Shown: positions 48,675 through 60,959 of the stretch, piece by piece
How the letters are laid out: each line of letters starts with the position of its first letter
Position numbering within the stretch: position 1 is the stretch's first letter
DNA from: Limnomonas spitsbergensis
Taxonomy: Eukaryota; Chlorophyta; Chlorophyceae; Chlamydomonadales
Length of the DNA: 64,000 nucleotides
Assembly: GCA_037349105.1 (NCBI GenBank)
Contig: JAYJMM010000118.1
Span: 1,984,001 to 2,048,000, forward strand
Direction of reading: 5' to 3'
The notes under the pieces: model-generated
Database searches by the model: none
Seen by the model: the letters and a program-made list of their open reading frames with translations, nothing else
Told to the model about the DNA's origin: nothing
Translations under genes and position numbers: made by a program

Positions 48675-51393
48675 GAGACTGTATGAGATGGCCAGCTCTC
48701 TTAGTTTCGATCTAATATAATGTGCATCGGCCCAGGGCTCTCACCTCTAGAGGAGGGCGTGGGAGGGGAGGGGTGGGGGAGGAAATGCATGGTGGACTGC
48801 AAACCCTGAATACTAGACTCTAGACCTTACGCCGAAACCATGACCCCTGGAACATGAAACCTTGACCCTCCCCCCCAAGCCTTTTACATTTAACCTTCTA
48901 CTCTATCTAAACCCTACGGGGCTGAAAGGTTTCAGATCCCTGACACATGCGGGCATGCCGTACAAACCGGAATGATGATGTAGATGATGTCGTAACCATG
49001 CCGTGCCCAACACAGCAGCCTTGCAGGGAGGCTATGATCTGCTGCCCACCTTGGACCTAGACAATTGACACCCTGGCCGGGCTAGGGTGTGAAGCAATAA
49101 CCATCGCCCCACACAAATAGTATTACGGTATATTTATTTAATTATTCTCATCGGTATGTATTTCCAGGGAATTTTGGAAGTGTCTTTATGACTCACCATG
49201 ACATTTGATGCGGTTGTTATTCCTGATATGAGCTTATATCCCCTGCCTCACGACTTCAAGGCACTTGCCATATCCGTGTGAAAGTTAAGCGGGGGGATAA
49301 GAGCTCAGTGCTGAGGATGGCCTTCAAGCCTGCTGTGTAAACTGTGGGCGAGAAAGTACATCATGTAACTAGTTCAAAGGCGACCCATCATAGCCTAACA
49401 TGCATCGCTTCGGTCGCATTCATCCTGCCACTCTATAAACAGTCTTGGCAGTTTGCTCTTAATGCATTGTGTGTTTGTATTCATCGATAGCATCATGTGT
49501 CCGATGGTGGAGACTAGCCTCTGAATCCATCCGCTCCTCTATTAAATATTTGAACTTCTGGTGGGTGAGACGGAGGGGGAGAGGTCCAGCGACGCAGTGC
49601 GCCATAAGATGTGGCCCTCAGCCAGGGTGTGTGGCAGAACCTAGTGATGTCTTGTGAATTACTTTTCGTCCAACAAACGATCACATTCGAGCATATATAT
49701 GACTGGAAGGGTGCTCGAGAACTGGCTCAAGCACTGAGTAAAGTAGGGCAGCAATACACTATCAAGTGTCTCCATTCCACACATCCCAAAACACAACCAC
49801 AGACTAGTGGCATAGAAAAAGAAAGTTTTTGCCACGTCGGGCTTCGGATTGCACCTGCCTTCACGCAACCAAGTAGGTCATTGACGCTAGTTGACTTTTT
49901 TGGTCAAAGCCTTCGATACATTTTCAGTTTGACCTAGGTAGGCCCATGCACAGCTTCAAGCCCGGCACAAGACCATCGCCACCATGTGACCCCCATCTAT
50001 AATGGACTCTCCTTCCTACAAGACCCTTCTCCTAGCCATCCCATAGACCAGTGTCTCTTTTAGGGTGCTTCAGCTACCTCACAGTCTGCTATGCTCGGAC
50101 CACCAGCCCGTTGCCAATCAAGCTTCAGTAACCAATGGCCCGGAGGTGGCTGCTCAGCAACCCCCCAAAGACGGTCTGGCACACTAGCAGAAACAGTGCC
50201 ATTGTCGTGTGGTACCCTGGTAGCCTAAACGGGGTACCATCCTGGCTTGCTAATCGTGGCAGAAACCCAAGCGCATGCCTGCTATCATTTAGCCCTCATC
50301 ACCCTAACCTTATGAGCCTTGCCCCCACTGGGATTCCGTTCTATCACTTCCCAATCTAGGGCAAATAGCTTGGAGGCATGCAATATGGTGAGCTTAAGTG
50401 CTGACCACCTTGATCATATTGCACTGTTCTCAATGCTGAAGGTGGGGAAGTGCCAATGTGGTCGACCCTTACTTCCTTAGCTGCTGGGCCTCCACCAGCC
50501 TCTTGGCCCGCATTCCAGCCTCCTTGTCCACTACAGCCTGCGAAGCAAGGCCACCAGGGGGATTCCTTTGATGAGATAATGAACACATACACACAAAAGC
50601 CTTTTTCTCAAGGGCCAAGCAGCGCATACCGGAACCAGGAAAACGGAGGGGAAGAACCAGTCAAGCAACCTCTGCTAGCCATCCAGAGGAAATATTATTT
50701 TGCATATTTTATTTGAATTCCTGGGGGGGGAGTAACCGAAAGTAAAAGCATGGATAACCTCGCATCTACACCTAGCAGCCTATCCTGTGAATCAACATCC
50801 CCCCTGCCTCCTGTGAGCTGCAGAATAAAAAGGCTTTGCTCAGGTGTGGAACTGTGTACACGGCAAAACTTATCCCAATGCCCACATGTGCAGTACTTTC
50901 ACTGTACGGTAGGTGCACCTCCCTTCAAATTTATAATCTGCAAACTCGTAAAACCACCACCTTCCGGCGGGACGCTGGGCGGATAGGGTCCTACACCCAC
51001 CGGCTGGATGACTCCAGACCCTGCACTCTTGCCCCAGCAGCAGCACAACCCTCTGCCCCCAAACGTCAACGTGCGCAGACGGGCATAGGTTTCTGTGCGA
51101 AGGCCGGCCTGGCTGAGCTGTTATCTGTCTCACCCCAGCCGACATTGGCAGACAGGGTTCGGAACTTTGCAGCCAGCGAGGCCACTTGCAGTGCCATAGG
51201 TGCATTATAATCCAGGGGTGATATTGACAGGCCATGGGGAAACACACAGTCCTGAAAACCTAACGCAATTTCTCCAGATTCTCAGGACAAATAACACATG
51301 TCCAGTCTGACAACATCAGGAACAGACCACTTCCCAGTACAGCTGGTATTTTGCCTCTCTAATTCACATTCTGGCACGAAATTGTCTCAATAT
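48675..51393. other. Convergent intergenic stretch
   Basis: This lies between the 3' ends of the plus-strand KEN gene and the minus-strand cysteine protease. It should hold both 3' UTRs. A TGTAA at 49336-49340 could serve the KEN gene. Minus-strand sequence at 51183-51070 reads ALQVASLAAKFRTLSANVGW and could be an extra C-terminal exon of the protease if the donor at 51436 is used. No other supported gene. Confidence 0.35.
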
Positions 51394-54300
51394 TCAAGCC
51401 ACTTTACCGTATAGTACGGCTACATGATTGTTTACCTGCACGGCAGCCGTCGTGATGCCGCAGTCGTTACCCTTGCGCGTGATCTTGATGTATCCGTCCT
51501 CCCCCCACAGCTTGCTCCAGCTGTTGCGAATAAGCCAGTAGTCGACGCCTGGCAGCAGCAGGCGGTACAGGTGTGGGGAAGCAATTCACACATGTGACAG
51601 GTCGTGTTGTCCTGATATTACAGAGCAGGGCTCACCAGGAGCCGTTGCCTGAACAAATCTGCCTGAATTGCTTGGGTGAGTGTCACCGTAAGTGCACTTG
51701 GGATGACAGGCCCCAATGCAGGCCCAGTGGCTGCACTGGGAGGCTGGGCCCACCCTCCTCCTGCCTTCTGATCAACCCATGATCGTATTGAAGTGCACAC
51801 CAGACCACTTTAGGCAGGCAGTTGAACAGCCAATACTGAGCTCGATTGGACCCAGGTTGGAACTACCTACGTCCCATAGCCCAATCAACAGGGTTTGCTG
51901 CACCCAACCGACTGGAAGTGGCAGCGTTCACAATGTAGGACGAAACACGAAATCACACTGGGTGCAGGAGGGGCAACTTTTTAACAGCTGAATCAAAATA
52001 TGCCCACATCAAACACGAATTGATAACCGTGTCTCCTGGCCCTTCACAGCAAAGGAGTCTCACACATCCTGGAAATAAACTCCAGCCTTGCCCCCCCTGT
52101 CGCCACGCACCCTGCTCAGTGGTTCCATAACCGACGAGAGTCACTGCATGGTCAAGCTCATCACGTGCTGTACCGCAGTTATCACGATGGTACACACCTG
52201 CAATACAGATAGTTCTAGGGTTCAGGGTTCAGGTGAATGGATTAAGTTTTCATGTTGCCAGAGGAAAACCAACTCATCATGGCAGTACACTCCTATGAAG
52301 GGTTCAAGGTCATGAAAGTTGGTGTGAAGTGACCCAAACCCATCACAGTAGTACACACTCGTGTCATTACCATGCAAACAACGGCCAGAATGCAAGGTGC
52401 CGATCGAGGGTGGCCATGCGTCGCACATATCTGCATGTAGTGCAGTGCAGTGCGCAATGCAACCATGCACTGGTGCACATGCAAGACGTGTCATGCACTG
52501 CATGCATGCCCATTCACTGCCTCGCATGCAGCTTGATTTACGTGTCTGGTGTTGAGCCCGGCATACTTCCAAGCAGCCACTCAAATCGATGCGGGCAGCC
52601 AGGGTGGTGACCACGACCCATGCTTTGTGATCATGGGACAAACTTGGAAAGAAGGAATTCAGTGTCACTTTCAGGGATGGAGGGTGGGGGTACTCTGTTT
52701 ATTCCAGGTTGCAGTGGATGGAAAAGGCAACAGGACGGAGGGGATGAATTTAGCTGACAACTTCAATACATATAGAAAAACATGGTCACTTGAAGGTGGT
52801 CCAGGTAGACATTGGACGCAACAAAAATCTAAGATGGATAGGATGTGCGGGTTCTCTCGTCAATGCAGCCCTGTATATTGCAGTGAGTTGCAGCTGCTGT
52901 TCGGCTATATTTTAGCCTGATGCCTGGGGGGGCCTGGGGCAGGATGCATCCTTGCTTGAGCCCCTGGTCATAAGCCAGCCTATGTCTGGCCCCCCCTAGT
53001 CAGCCAAGGGAGATCTAGTGCGCTGAACAAACGACACAGAGTCCCTAATCTTGACAAGGCAACACCTGCTCAACCCGCCTCGACCTAAACCCTGATCGCT
53101 CGGCACCTTCGCTGTAGAATTTAAACGTGGGGTCATCTGCATCGAGCGCGACATACAGGGGTCCGTTTGTCGCCAGTGCCTCCATCAGTGCGCCTTCGTC
53201 GCCCGTGGGAATGGTCACGTAGCCGCTGAACATGGCAGCCTTGGTTGTCTGGTTGCTCCTGAGGGCAGGGCAGGCGGACAGGGTATGACGCAAGGGGCAG
53301 GAGGCAGAAGATTAGGCAGGTGAGGAGACAGGGCAGGGAGGAGTGGTGAGGCGGGGGGGTACGGAAGGTGAGGGGACTCAAAAAGAGGACGTTCAAATGG
53401 TAGGAGGGATGGAAGGAGGAAAAGGGCAAGGCAAACGGGAGGGGTGGGACTGCATTAATGGGAGAGCCTCTCATACAAGATTTGGCAACGCAAACAGGAA
53501 ACTCAATTAAAGCCGCTGCGAACTGCTCCCCACCCCCAACGCAGCTGCTGAGGCTCTATCTGCATGAGAAAGAAGGACATTCCTCACTTGCAGTATCCAT
53601 TCTCCCCCATATAAGGGTAGTCATCCTCCATGACGGCACCTCCGTCTGCGATGATGAACTCCATGGCAGGTTCGCCCTCACCCCCTGCAGCCACGGCAAA
53701 CAAGCAGTCCCTCAGCTAGGCAGGCATCAGGATTACAACAACGAGGCTGTGGCCTTGCCTCCTACTGGCACAGGGACCAAGCTGTCCCTCAGTCAGACGG
53801 GCATCAGGTTTACAACAACGAGGCTGTGGCCTTGCCTCCTACTGGCACAGGGACCAAGCTGTCCCTCAGTCAGACGGGAATGAGGATAACAACAACGAGG
53901 CTGTGGCCTTGCCTCCTACTGGCACAGGGACCAAGCTGTCCCTCAGTCAGACGGGCATCAGGATTACAATAACGAGGCTGTGGCCTTGCCTCCTACTGGC
54001 ACAGGGACCAAGCTGTCCCTCAGTCAGACGGGCATCAGGATTACAATAACGAGGCTGTGGCCTTGCCTCCTACCGGCACAGGGACCAAGCTGTCTCTCAG
54101 TTATGTACATGTCATGATTACGACAGAGGCTTAACAATTTAGTTTAGTCATGGCTTCGCCCTCCCTTCCTGCTGGTGCAGGGAACAGGCAGTCTTTATGT
54201 AAGGCACGTGGCCTGATCACAACAAGAGGATGTTCATCAGGGATCCAGCCTCGCCTCCTGCCACCACATAAAACTAGCAGAAAAAAGAACCCGCCAGTCC

Positions 54301-57300
54301 GCCAGCCAGCCAGGCATGAAGTAGGAATTAAAGGTGAAAGCAGACAGACTGATGTGACACGATTGCAGATGTCCCCGCCCCTTCCACCACTCACCCCAGC
54401 AACCGCTCACTTTGTGGTCCCATGCGCAGTCCACTAGATGCTGTTCCGACAGGCTGAGCACCTGGCCTGTGGCTTTGAACCAGGTCCCGGTCATGGTGCC
54501 AGTGGTGGCAAAGCTCCCTGCAGGCAGAGAGTAGTGACAAAGACCAGGTTACAGCAAAGCACAGGCACTGCAGGCATATTATTAGCACTGCCCATTGCTT
54601 TGATTATGCAGTGGTTTACATCTCCCCCTTCGCAGTGTCTGGCCCCTCTAATGTTGACTCTTGGCCTCTTGGGTGGATGAAGCCGGAGCACAAACTAAAG
54701 CAACAGAGAGGGAAAACTGACGACCCCTGCGGCGTGACACTTGAGTAAACAACGCAGCTCAGGGGGGCATGCATGCCGCAACCGCTCTGGCACCAGGCCA
54801 TCCTGGCGAGCCCCGCCCACCGGACCTCTCACACCACCACTCCCCCCTCCAGCTCATAGCAACAGCTGCAGAGGGCTTGAAATATATCCACCTCTTCCGC
54901 CCGCCCACTCACAACCCCAACACCACCCTCCCCCCTCCCACGCACAGCAAGAGCCGCAGAAGGCTTGGTCCTTCACCACCCCGTCTGCGCCAGTGCCCCG
55001 ATAGTCCACGCTGGCGGGCAAGTCTGTGTCCTGCAGCTGGCGTTTGAAGGTGCCCAGGTAGCCGCCGCCACCTGGGGCAGCCTTGCGGGTGCGGCCCAGC
55101 AGGCCCTGGGAGCTTGGCTTGCGGGACGGGGAGTGGCCGAGGCTCGTGGCCAGGAATTGAACGTGCGGCAGAGCTGCAGAGGCACAAAGTCAACAGGCGG
55201 TGACATTTTAAATCAGTGTGTACCAGAGCACCTTCGAGAGGCTCAACTGGGCCCATGGGGATCAACTTTTGCCCGGGCAACAACCAGGGCTCCTGATTGT
55301 GCTGCACCAGGACCCCTTGGCTGCAGGCAAGGGTGTAGCTGATGAGTGGCAGATGCGTATTTCAGTAATAATGCAGATGCAGGCAGGGTGCAAGATGGTA
55401 AATGTCGAGTTCAACTTAAAATGGCTTCCCAAGCCAGGAAAGGTCCAGGAATGCAAGGCTCCTAGGTGCAAACCGGGTTCTGCTCATACAAAATCTAGCT
55501 CTGCGAGACGCATAGGAGGAAATTTGGCATGGAGTAATGCCAGGGTATCAATCAGGGACTGCGCAGAGGCCACTGTCAAGAGCATGAAATGAAGGGCATC
55601 AGGTGTTGGGGAACAGGTCAAATTGGGGACAGTAGACTATCACGCATCCACTGGTGTCTATCCTACCCACAACAAGCTAGAGGATGCCACCCGTGTTGAA
55701 CTAATGGCTCCAGCTTTGTGTGGAAAGAAAGAAAGAAAAAATAAAGGTCCAAAAGAGGCTTCGCTGGAATGGAGCATGTGAATGAAGGGAGCGAAGCGAA
55801 GCTTGTGCCGAGGTGGCCACATCCACGCCCTTGCCCAGAGGACAGTGGCCTCGGCCAGAGAGGCCGCTGCCGCATTAAACGCTGCTGCATCGGCCAACGC
55901 AGCAGCGGCAGCGGTAGCAGCCGCAGCAACAACATCAGCTCCAGGAGGGGGAGCATTAACGGCAGCGACAGCGGGTAACCATACTATTGCCTTGTCCTCC
56001 ACCCTTGGCAGTGCCTCGTATCCACTGACCTGCGAACCGATTGAGAGCCAGCTTGAAGCCACTGGTCGCGGCCCGCTCCTTGTTCCACGACTCAATGAAT
56101 AGGCGGTTACGGGCGAGATGCGGCAGCGCGGCAGCGGACACGTCGTCTTGCGCCTCCTGCTGCGTAGCTTCCCCGAAGCCAGAGCCTACTTCGGTCCTCT
56201 GCAGGGCTTCCGCCACGGCCGCAACGGAACGCACAGCTGGGTGACCGCCTGCCAGGTTGGAGGGCAGCAGTGCCCGCGATTGTGCAACCACAGCCGCAGC
56301 TGCACCTGCTCCATACGTCCGCTGCTGCTCCTCTGCGTCGACCGAGTCACACAGCGGTGGTGGCTTGAATACATTATTGGAACCAGGGAACAAGTGGTCG
56401 GAGTAGAACTGGAAGTCTAGAACGTACTCATCGAAGTGGCTGCAGGGCAGAGGGTGCAATCGAGAGCGCTCAGAGGGGACAGAGGGTGAGATTGAGAGGG
56501 TTCAGATGTGACGGAGGATGTAGCTGAAAAGGCGAGTCGAAGTGGAGGAGGGTTAAGTCGGTAGGATTAAGGAGGGGACGGACCACGGATGCTGGAGTCA
56601 TCAACACTTTCACACCTTTGTATATGAAACAGGCATGTGACAGATGAGCCTGGAAATTGCTGGGGGAAGGGACGGAGAATACACCTCCATCAGTTAACAC
56701 AACTGCCTCCTCCCCCCTCTCACCTGCCCTCCAAGAGATTGACGCCTGTCATGTACAGCTTGAGAGGCCTGCCATCCTCTTGGGCCGTGTAGAAGGTGTA
56801 GGTGTTGGTCTGTTGGGTCCAATAAAAGGGCGCATAGAGAGGGATTTTGTTTGTGCGTGGAGGAAGGGAGGGGGGCGGAGAAAACGTGTGTGCTGTTCTG
56901 TTATCCTCCTCGTGAAACTGTTCAGGAAGAGATCCGTATGTGGGGGGTCTTGGGAGGTAGGCAGCTCTGTCCTTCCAGAAAACGGAAGGGGGGCTCAAGT
57001 GCACACACAGGTATGACTGAGTGAGCCTTTCGGCAGGTGGGGGTACGTGTGTGGGGAAGAATGTGGGGTGATGCGTAGGGTAAGGCGCCGGCAAAGCTGG
57101 ACCTAAGAGCAGCACCACGGCAGCGCCATGTGCAACATTCGGTTCTTGTCAGCATAGGCACCCACAGTACATTGCGACAGGTAAGGGAAGGTAATCCAGA
57201 TGCCAATTCAAAGAGGAGGGTGAGGCACTTTTTAAGCCTAGAATTAAGCTACTTGACGGCCTACCCCCGGGATGTTATGTACACTACAGGGTAAGCAACA

Positions 57301-60098
57301 AGCTTCCTTCAGAACCTGCAATGCCACGGCCTCACAAGAACCGACATGAGCTTCCTTCCATAATGTGATGCAAGTATCTCATCAGCACAAACTGCAGCTT
57401 CTGCTCGTGCATGCCTGCCAGCTAGCATCCATGATGCTGTTAAATTATTTAGCCCACGCGCAGAGCCTCCTGCAACACCTTGTGCTCGTGGTTGTCAGTC
57501 TGACAGCATCCTAGCAGAAACGTTGCGTTGCTATCACAGTCCTCATTATTTCATCTGTCCGCAGAGCTGCCAGTGGCACCAGACTGTCAGCTTCCATACG
57601 CTTGTGATACGTTTTACACTAGTATTCTGTTGTTCATTGTGACGTACTTTCGTCATTGCACATAGCCTTGTGCCACACCTTCTGCTCATGGTTGTCAGTC
57701 AGCGTCCAAACGAAGGAGAGCATCCCGCTGGGCATCTTGGCAGCGCCAGAGAACTGCCAGGCCGACAGGTCTGGCAGGGGCTGCGGCACACGATTCAACG
57801 GGGCATAAAAGATAGAAACCGTGCTCTGTAACTACATACGAGAAACAGTGCAGCATAGGCTGCGGCCGCAACTGTCTGTACTGAGCAACAGCGTTGACAG
57901 CCCTGACAGGTTTCATATACTGGCACACATTTTGAACAGGTCCCAAATCCTTGTTTGGCTGGTGAAATCAGTGTCATGGTATGGTCTGCATGCGTCTGAT
58001 TTTGCTCCTGCTTTACTTCTTCCTTCGCCCCCCTATTCATCCCCTTGCTCAGCTCTGAGCTTCACACGGGTTGCTCAGTTGCAGAAATTTCGTAAGTTGT
58101 GAATGAAATCTTTCCAGCCACAATACCGCAGACCCTTGTATCCTTGGGGATCGAAATAAGCATTTGACAGGACCCAAAGCTGACATCTGCAGATGGCATG
58201 ACAGGACTGCCCCCCTATATATCAACTTCAGGGTCATATTTCCAGGATCGGGGATGAGATATAAAAAAGGTTAGGTCTGGGACACAAGGGCGGCTTATAT
58301 AGCCATCACCAGCCTCTGTCCCAACAGGGACTGTATGAGCCCAACTGCGTTGTCAAGGTGCATTCATTTCCAGGATCCGGGATGGGGTCCAGATTGTACG
58401 TGTCTTGGGTGAGAAGCCTACTTACGTGGCCACCATTAGCCTCTGTTCCCAGGAGGGCCAGCGTGGGGCCGGCAGTGTTGTCAATCTTCATGCACTCCTT
58501 GGTGAGGATGCGGGGGAAGGTGTTGAAGGTGAAGTCCTGTTGGGGGATGGGGAGGGGCAGAGCAGTGTCAAAGGGAGGCAGGAAGGAGGGTCAGATGATG
58601 CCGAAGGATCCGACCGCTCGGACAATCTTCAAGCATTGCCAGGGGAGGATGCCGGGGGACGTATTGACTGTTCTCCTCATCCCAGCCTCCTGAAGTTCCG
58701 TGGGCTGTGGGGGATGATGGTCAGAATCAGAAAGAAGCAGGGAGGAGGGCCCAAGGACGCCTGGAACCAGAGTACAAGGTGCTGTGAAGGAGTGCTGTCA
58801 GGGGTGCTGACTGCTGAGCTGAGGTGCTAAGCAGGGGTGCTGTCACTGGCGTTGTATCGAGATTGCTGTGCCAGTAACAGTAACATGCCACATAAGAGAA
58901 CCAATGTCACAAATAAATAAATAAATAGTATTATGATCTTAATTCTAGACAAGAATGCCCGCCTCGGCTCAGCAGGCTCATGCACCTTGGTCCTGCTTCC
59001 AAGCATTGTGCACGTGGATCTATGGAGCCATGCGGGTCAAGGGAGACAACCTTATGTGTGCCAGGGCGGCTTCTTGGTCAGACCCAGATTCATCCCCACC
59101 AGAGAAGGTGGCTTGCCGGCTGCGGCAGCATGCAGCTGCTCCCCAGGCCTCTGCACACATCCTTACACGCCTTCAATAGGATCTTCCCAGATTCAGACTA
59201 GATTTCCTCAACGGCAGCTCTCACCGGCAAGGTGTAGGTGCTGTCCAGGCCCCCGTAAACGTCCATACGCATCATTTTTCCGGGGCTGTCATACCAGACG
59301 TGAATGGGGATCCTGCATGTTGGAGAGGGGTGTTTTGCTGCAGAATCTAATCATTTACACCAAAGGCCTCATTTGAAAGGGAATGGGAAGGGGAGAGGGA
59401 CTCCCTAGTGAATACATACTTGTATTCTAGAAGCACATCTCCAATATGTTTGATGTTGAAACCTGCCATGGGTCAGCCGGAGTAGGCATGGCCTGTCCCT
59501 CTGGCATTCCAAGCTGAGCACTTATCGAGCTCCTACTGCGCTGTCATGCCCCAGTTTGCTACCACTGCATGCTGGCTTTCAGTAATCAGAAGGTACCATG
59601 TGCACCTGAGTGTTCAGTGATAGGCTGCCCGTGCCCATGTGGTGTCTCGGCGTTCGTAATTTAATCCGGTACATCCACCCTGAAGTCCTGAGGTCTTCAG
59701 AATCTTTGTGTGTTGGCCTGCAGTGCCCCCATTTCTGCCATTGTCCCAGACACCACATTCGTGCATCAGTCCCTTCCTACACATGTTCCCGCGTCCAGTG
59801 CCCCTGGCAGTGAAGCCGCTTCACCGGTACTGAGGCAACCCTGACGAGTGGTTCCAAGCGGGGTTGGCGTTTACCTGAGGCCCGCGAGCTGGACCATCTG
59901 GATGTAGGGCATCTCGACGGTATACTGCATTTCAAACATCGACGGCCATACTGGCGGGGGTGGGGCTTTTAATGGCGATTCCATGGTCTGGATGCCATCT
60001 CTCGCGTGGGATCCAAAATCATGTCGTGTCAGAGCTCCATGGGTCAATGCTATTATTAGCAGTTGAAAAAATGCAGAGGTGATTATGTTGCACTTCAT
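51394..60098 (-). CDS. Papain-family (C1A) cysteine protease, counting-factor-associated protein D type
   Basis: A secreted or vacuolar/lysosomal cathepsin-like protease. Exons in order: 60098-59875, 59462-59420 (doubtful), 59312-59225, 58536-58426, 57780-57679, 56809-56724, 56439-56030, 55173-54946, 54517-54395, 53684-53588, 53258-53107, 52197-52111, 51548-51394 (or ending at a donor at 51436). From 59312 on all junctions keep phase. The start MKCNIITSAFFQLLIIALTH is a signal peptide. The long N-terminal part has KIPIHVWYDSPGKMMRMDVY and GVNLLEGSHFDEYVLDFQFY, typical of the CfaD-like group, then an I29-like propeptide end (SGFKLALNRFA). The mature enzyme has VVKDQAFCGSCWSF (Gln codon near 54967, catalytic Cys codon 54949-54947 just before a split Trp), LSEQHLVDCAWD, GCWGGEGEPAMEF, LDHAVTLVGYG (His 52150-52148) and YWLIRNSWSKLWG (Asn 51525-51523). 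It appears catalytically complete. The exon 1/2 junction does not keep phase, so the 5' end needs revision. Confidence 0.88.
53698..54115. repeat. Minisatellite, 77-bp unit, about 5 to 6 copies
   Basis: The word 'gaccaagctgtccctcagtc' recurs at 53775, 53852, 53929, 54006 and 54083, exactly 77 bases apart, with a diverged copy starting near 53698. It fills most of the intron between protease exons 54517-54395 and 53684-53588 and runs almost into the acceptor of the latter. Confidence 0.92.
57474..57512 (-). pseudogene. Relic of the 3' end of protease exon 57780-57679
   Basis: 'acaccttgtgctcgtggttgtcagtc' near 57477-57502 matches 'acaccttctgctcatggttgtcagtc' at 57676-57701, which encodes LTDNHEQKV across the donor. 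It lies about 180 bases into the following intron and includes a copy of the donor. Confidence 0.6.
58237..58372 (-). pseudogene. Degenerate downstream copy of the end of protease exon 58536-58426 with intron flank
   Basis: 'agccatcaccagcctctgtccc' and following bases to about 58356 match the exon's 3' part and donor ('ggccaccattagcctctgttcc'). The matching continues into flank: 'ttccaggatc.gggatg' begins both units, near 58238 and 58368, giving a tandem unit of about 130 bases. Confidence 0.6.
58621..58690 (-). pseudogene. Degenerate upstream copy of protease exon 58536-58426
   Basis: 'caatcttcaagcattgccaggggaggatgc' and the next 35 bases resemble 'caatcttcatgcactccttggtgaggatgc' and what follows inside the exon (58480-58545). 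The exon is therefore flanked on both sides by relics of itself. Confidence 0.5.
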
Positions 60099-60686
60099 GT
60101 CTCCTGGATTTGGACGTAGAGGGCGGGAACGACACATAAGGGTTGTCTGAATGTTCGGCCCAGTCTTTCGATCCAGGGTCCAGACTCCAGATCTGTATTG
60201 TGCAAGAAGTGAGTCCACTGAAGCAGCAAGTTCGTCCTCGCATGAATCGTGTCATGTTATTTACTACATTCGTTGGTGATGCATCAGTGCATCCTTTGTG
60301 TAAGTAGCCAACTAGGGTTCACTCATCTAGGGCCTCCAGCAGACAGTCAGCGATGCATGATCTTGAGGGTGCCCACCGAAATGTTATATGATCAACTCGG
60401 CGAACAACGTTATGGTCATTAAGATATTTTGCGGTGATGCAGCTTGAGGGGTAGATCTGAAGGCGCGAGAGGCTAGGGCTGTTCTGCCCATGCAAGCTCC
60501 CGTCCCGTACCAATGTCCCCATCTGGATCCTAGGACAAGATCTACACCTGTTTCCAGTTTGGCAGGGCGTTGGTTTAAATCATGCATCCGAAGCTTTTTA
60601 AACTTTCACGACCTGAACAACGATATTGAGTACCGGTCAATGGGCGATCAAGATAGCTGGTATACGCGGAGGGGGCGTGAGGCAGC
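60099..60686. promoter_or_regulatory. Divergent intergenic region
   Basis: This separates the minus-strand start of the protease (60098) from a plus-strand open frame starting at 60687. It should contain the promoters of both. No TATA box or named site could be identified with confidence. Confidence 0.35.
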
Positions 60687-60959
60687 TTGAAACGACTGCG
60701 CCTCGTTGATATCAGCAACATGAGTCAGTCGGCTGAAACGCCCCCTGTTGAGAACATCTGCTCCGACCCGCGACATGCAGCCACAAACCTCATGCTGCAC
60801 CGCATTGTGCAACGCTTTGATTTGTCGCCATGGAAGAAAGCCTTTTATGAGGGCCCCCTCGTCACCCTGGTACGAAAGGTGGTGCAGAAGGCGAGTGGAG
60901 ACAAGCGATGCAAAGTCCATCTTGAAGGCTCCGTGCCGCATGGTGGGGTGCTGGACTGA
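60687..60959 (+). CDS. Unrecognised open frame, possibly nucleotidyltransferase-like start
   Basis: The frame has two candidate starts (60687, 60720) and coherent composition: HAATNLMLHRIVQRFDLSPW, then GPLVTLVRKVVQK, then KVHLEGSVPHGG. The last motif resembles the hG-S-x-x-x-G turn of polymerase-beta-type nucleotidyltransferases, but the following Asp residues are not in the open frame. A donor lies directly after it (GGTGGG/gtgctg near 60950), so the frame may be a first exon. Weak evidence. Confidence 0.35.
   Translation: MKRLRLVDISNMSQSAETPPVENICSDPRHAATNLMLHRIVQRFDLSPWKKAFYEGPLVTLVRKVVQKASGDKRCKVHLEGSVPHGGVLD

Noticed and set aside
52400..52520. Dense TGCA/CATG palindromes
   Set aside because: Simple-sequence bias in a protease intron; no consistent spacing or stem long enough to call a structure or array.
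55860..55975. Ala-rich minus-strand frame next to a protease exon
   Set aside because: The exon ending at 56030 joins in phase directly to the exon at 55173, so the Ala-rich stretch is intronic GCN repeat and not coding.
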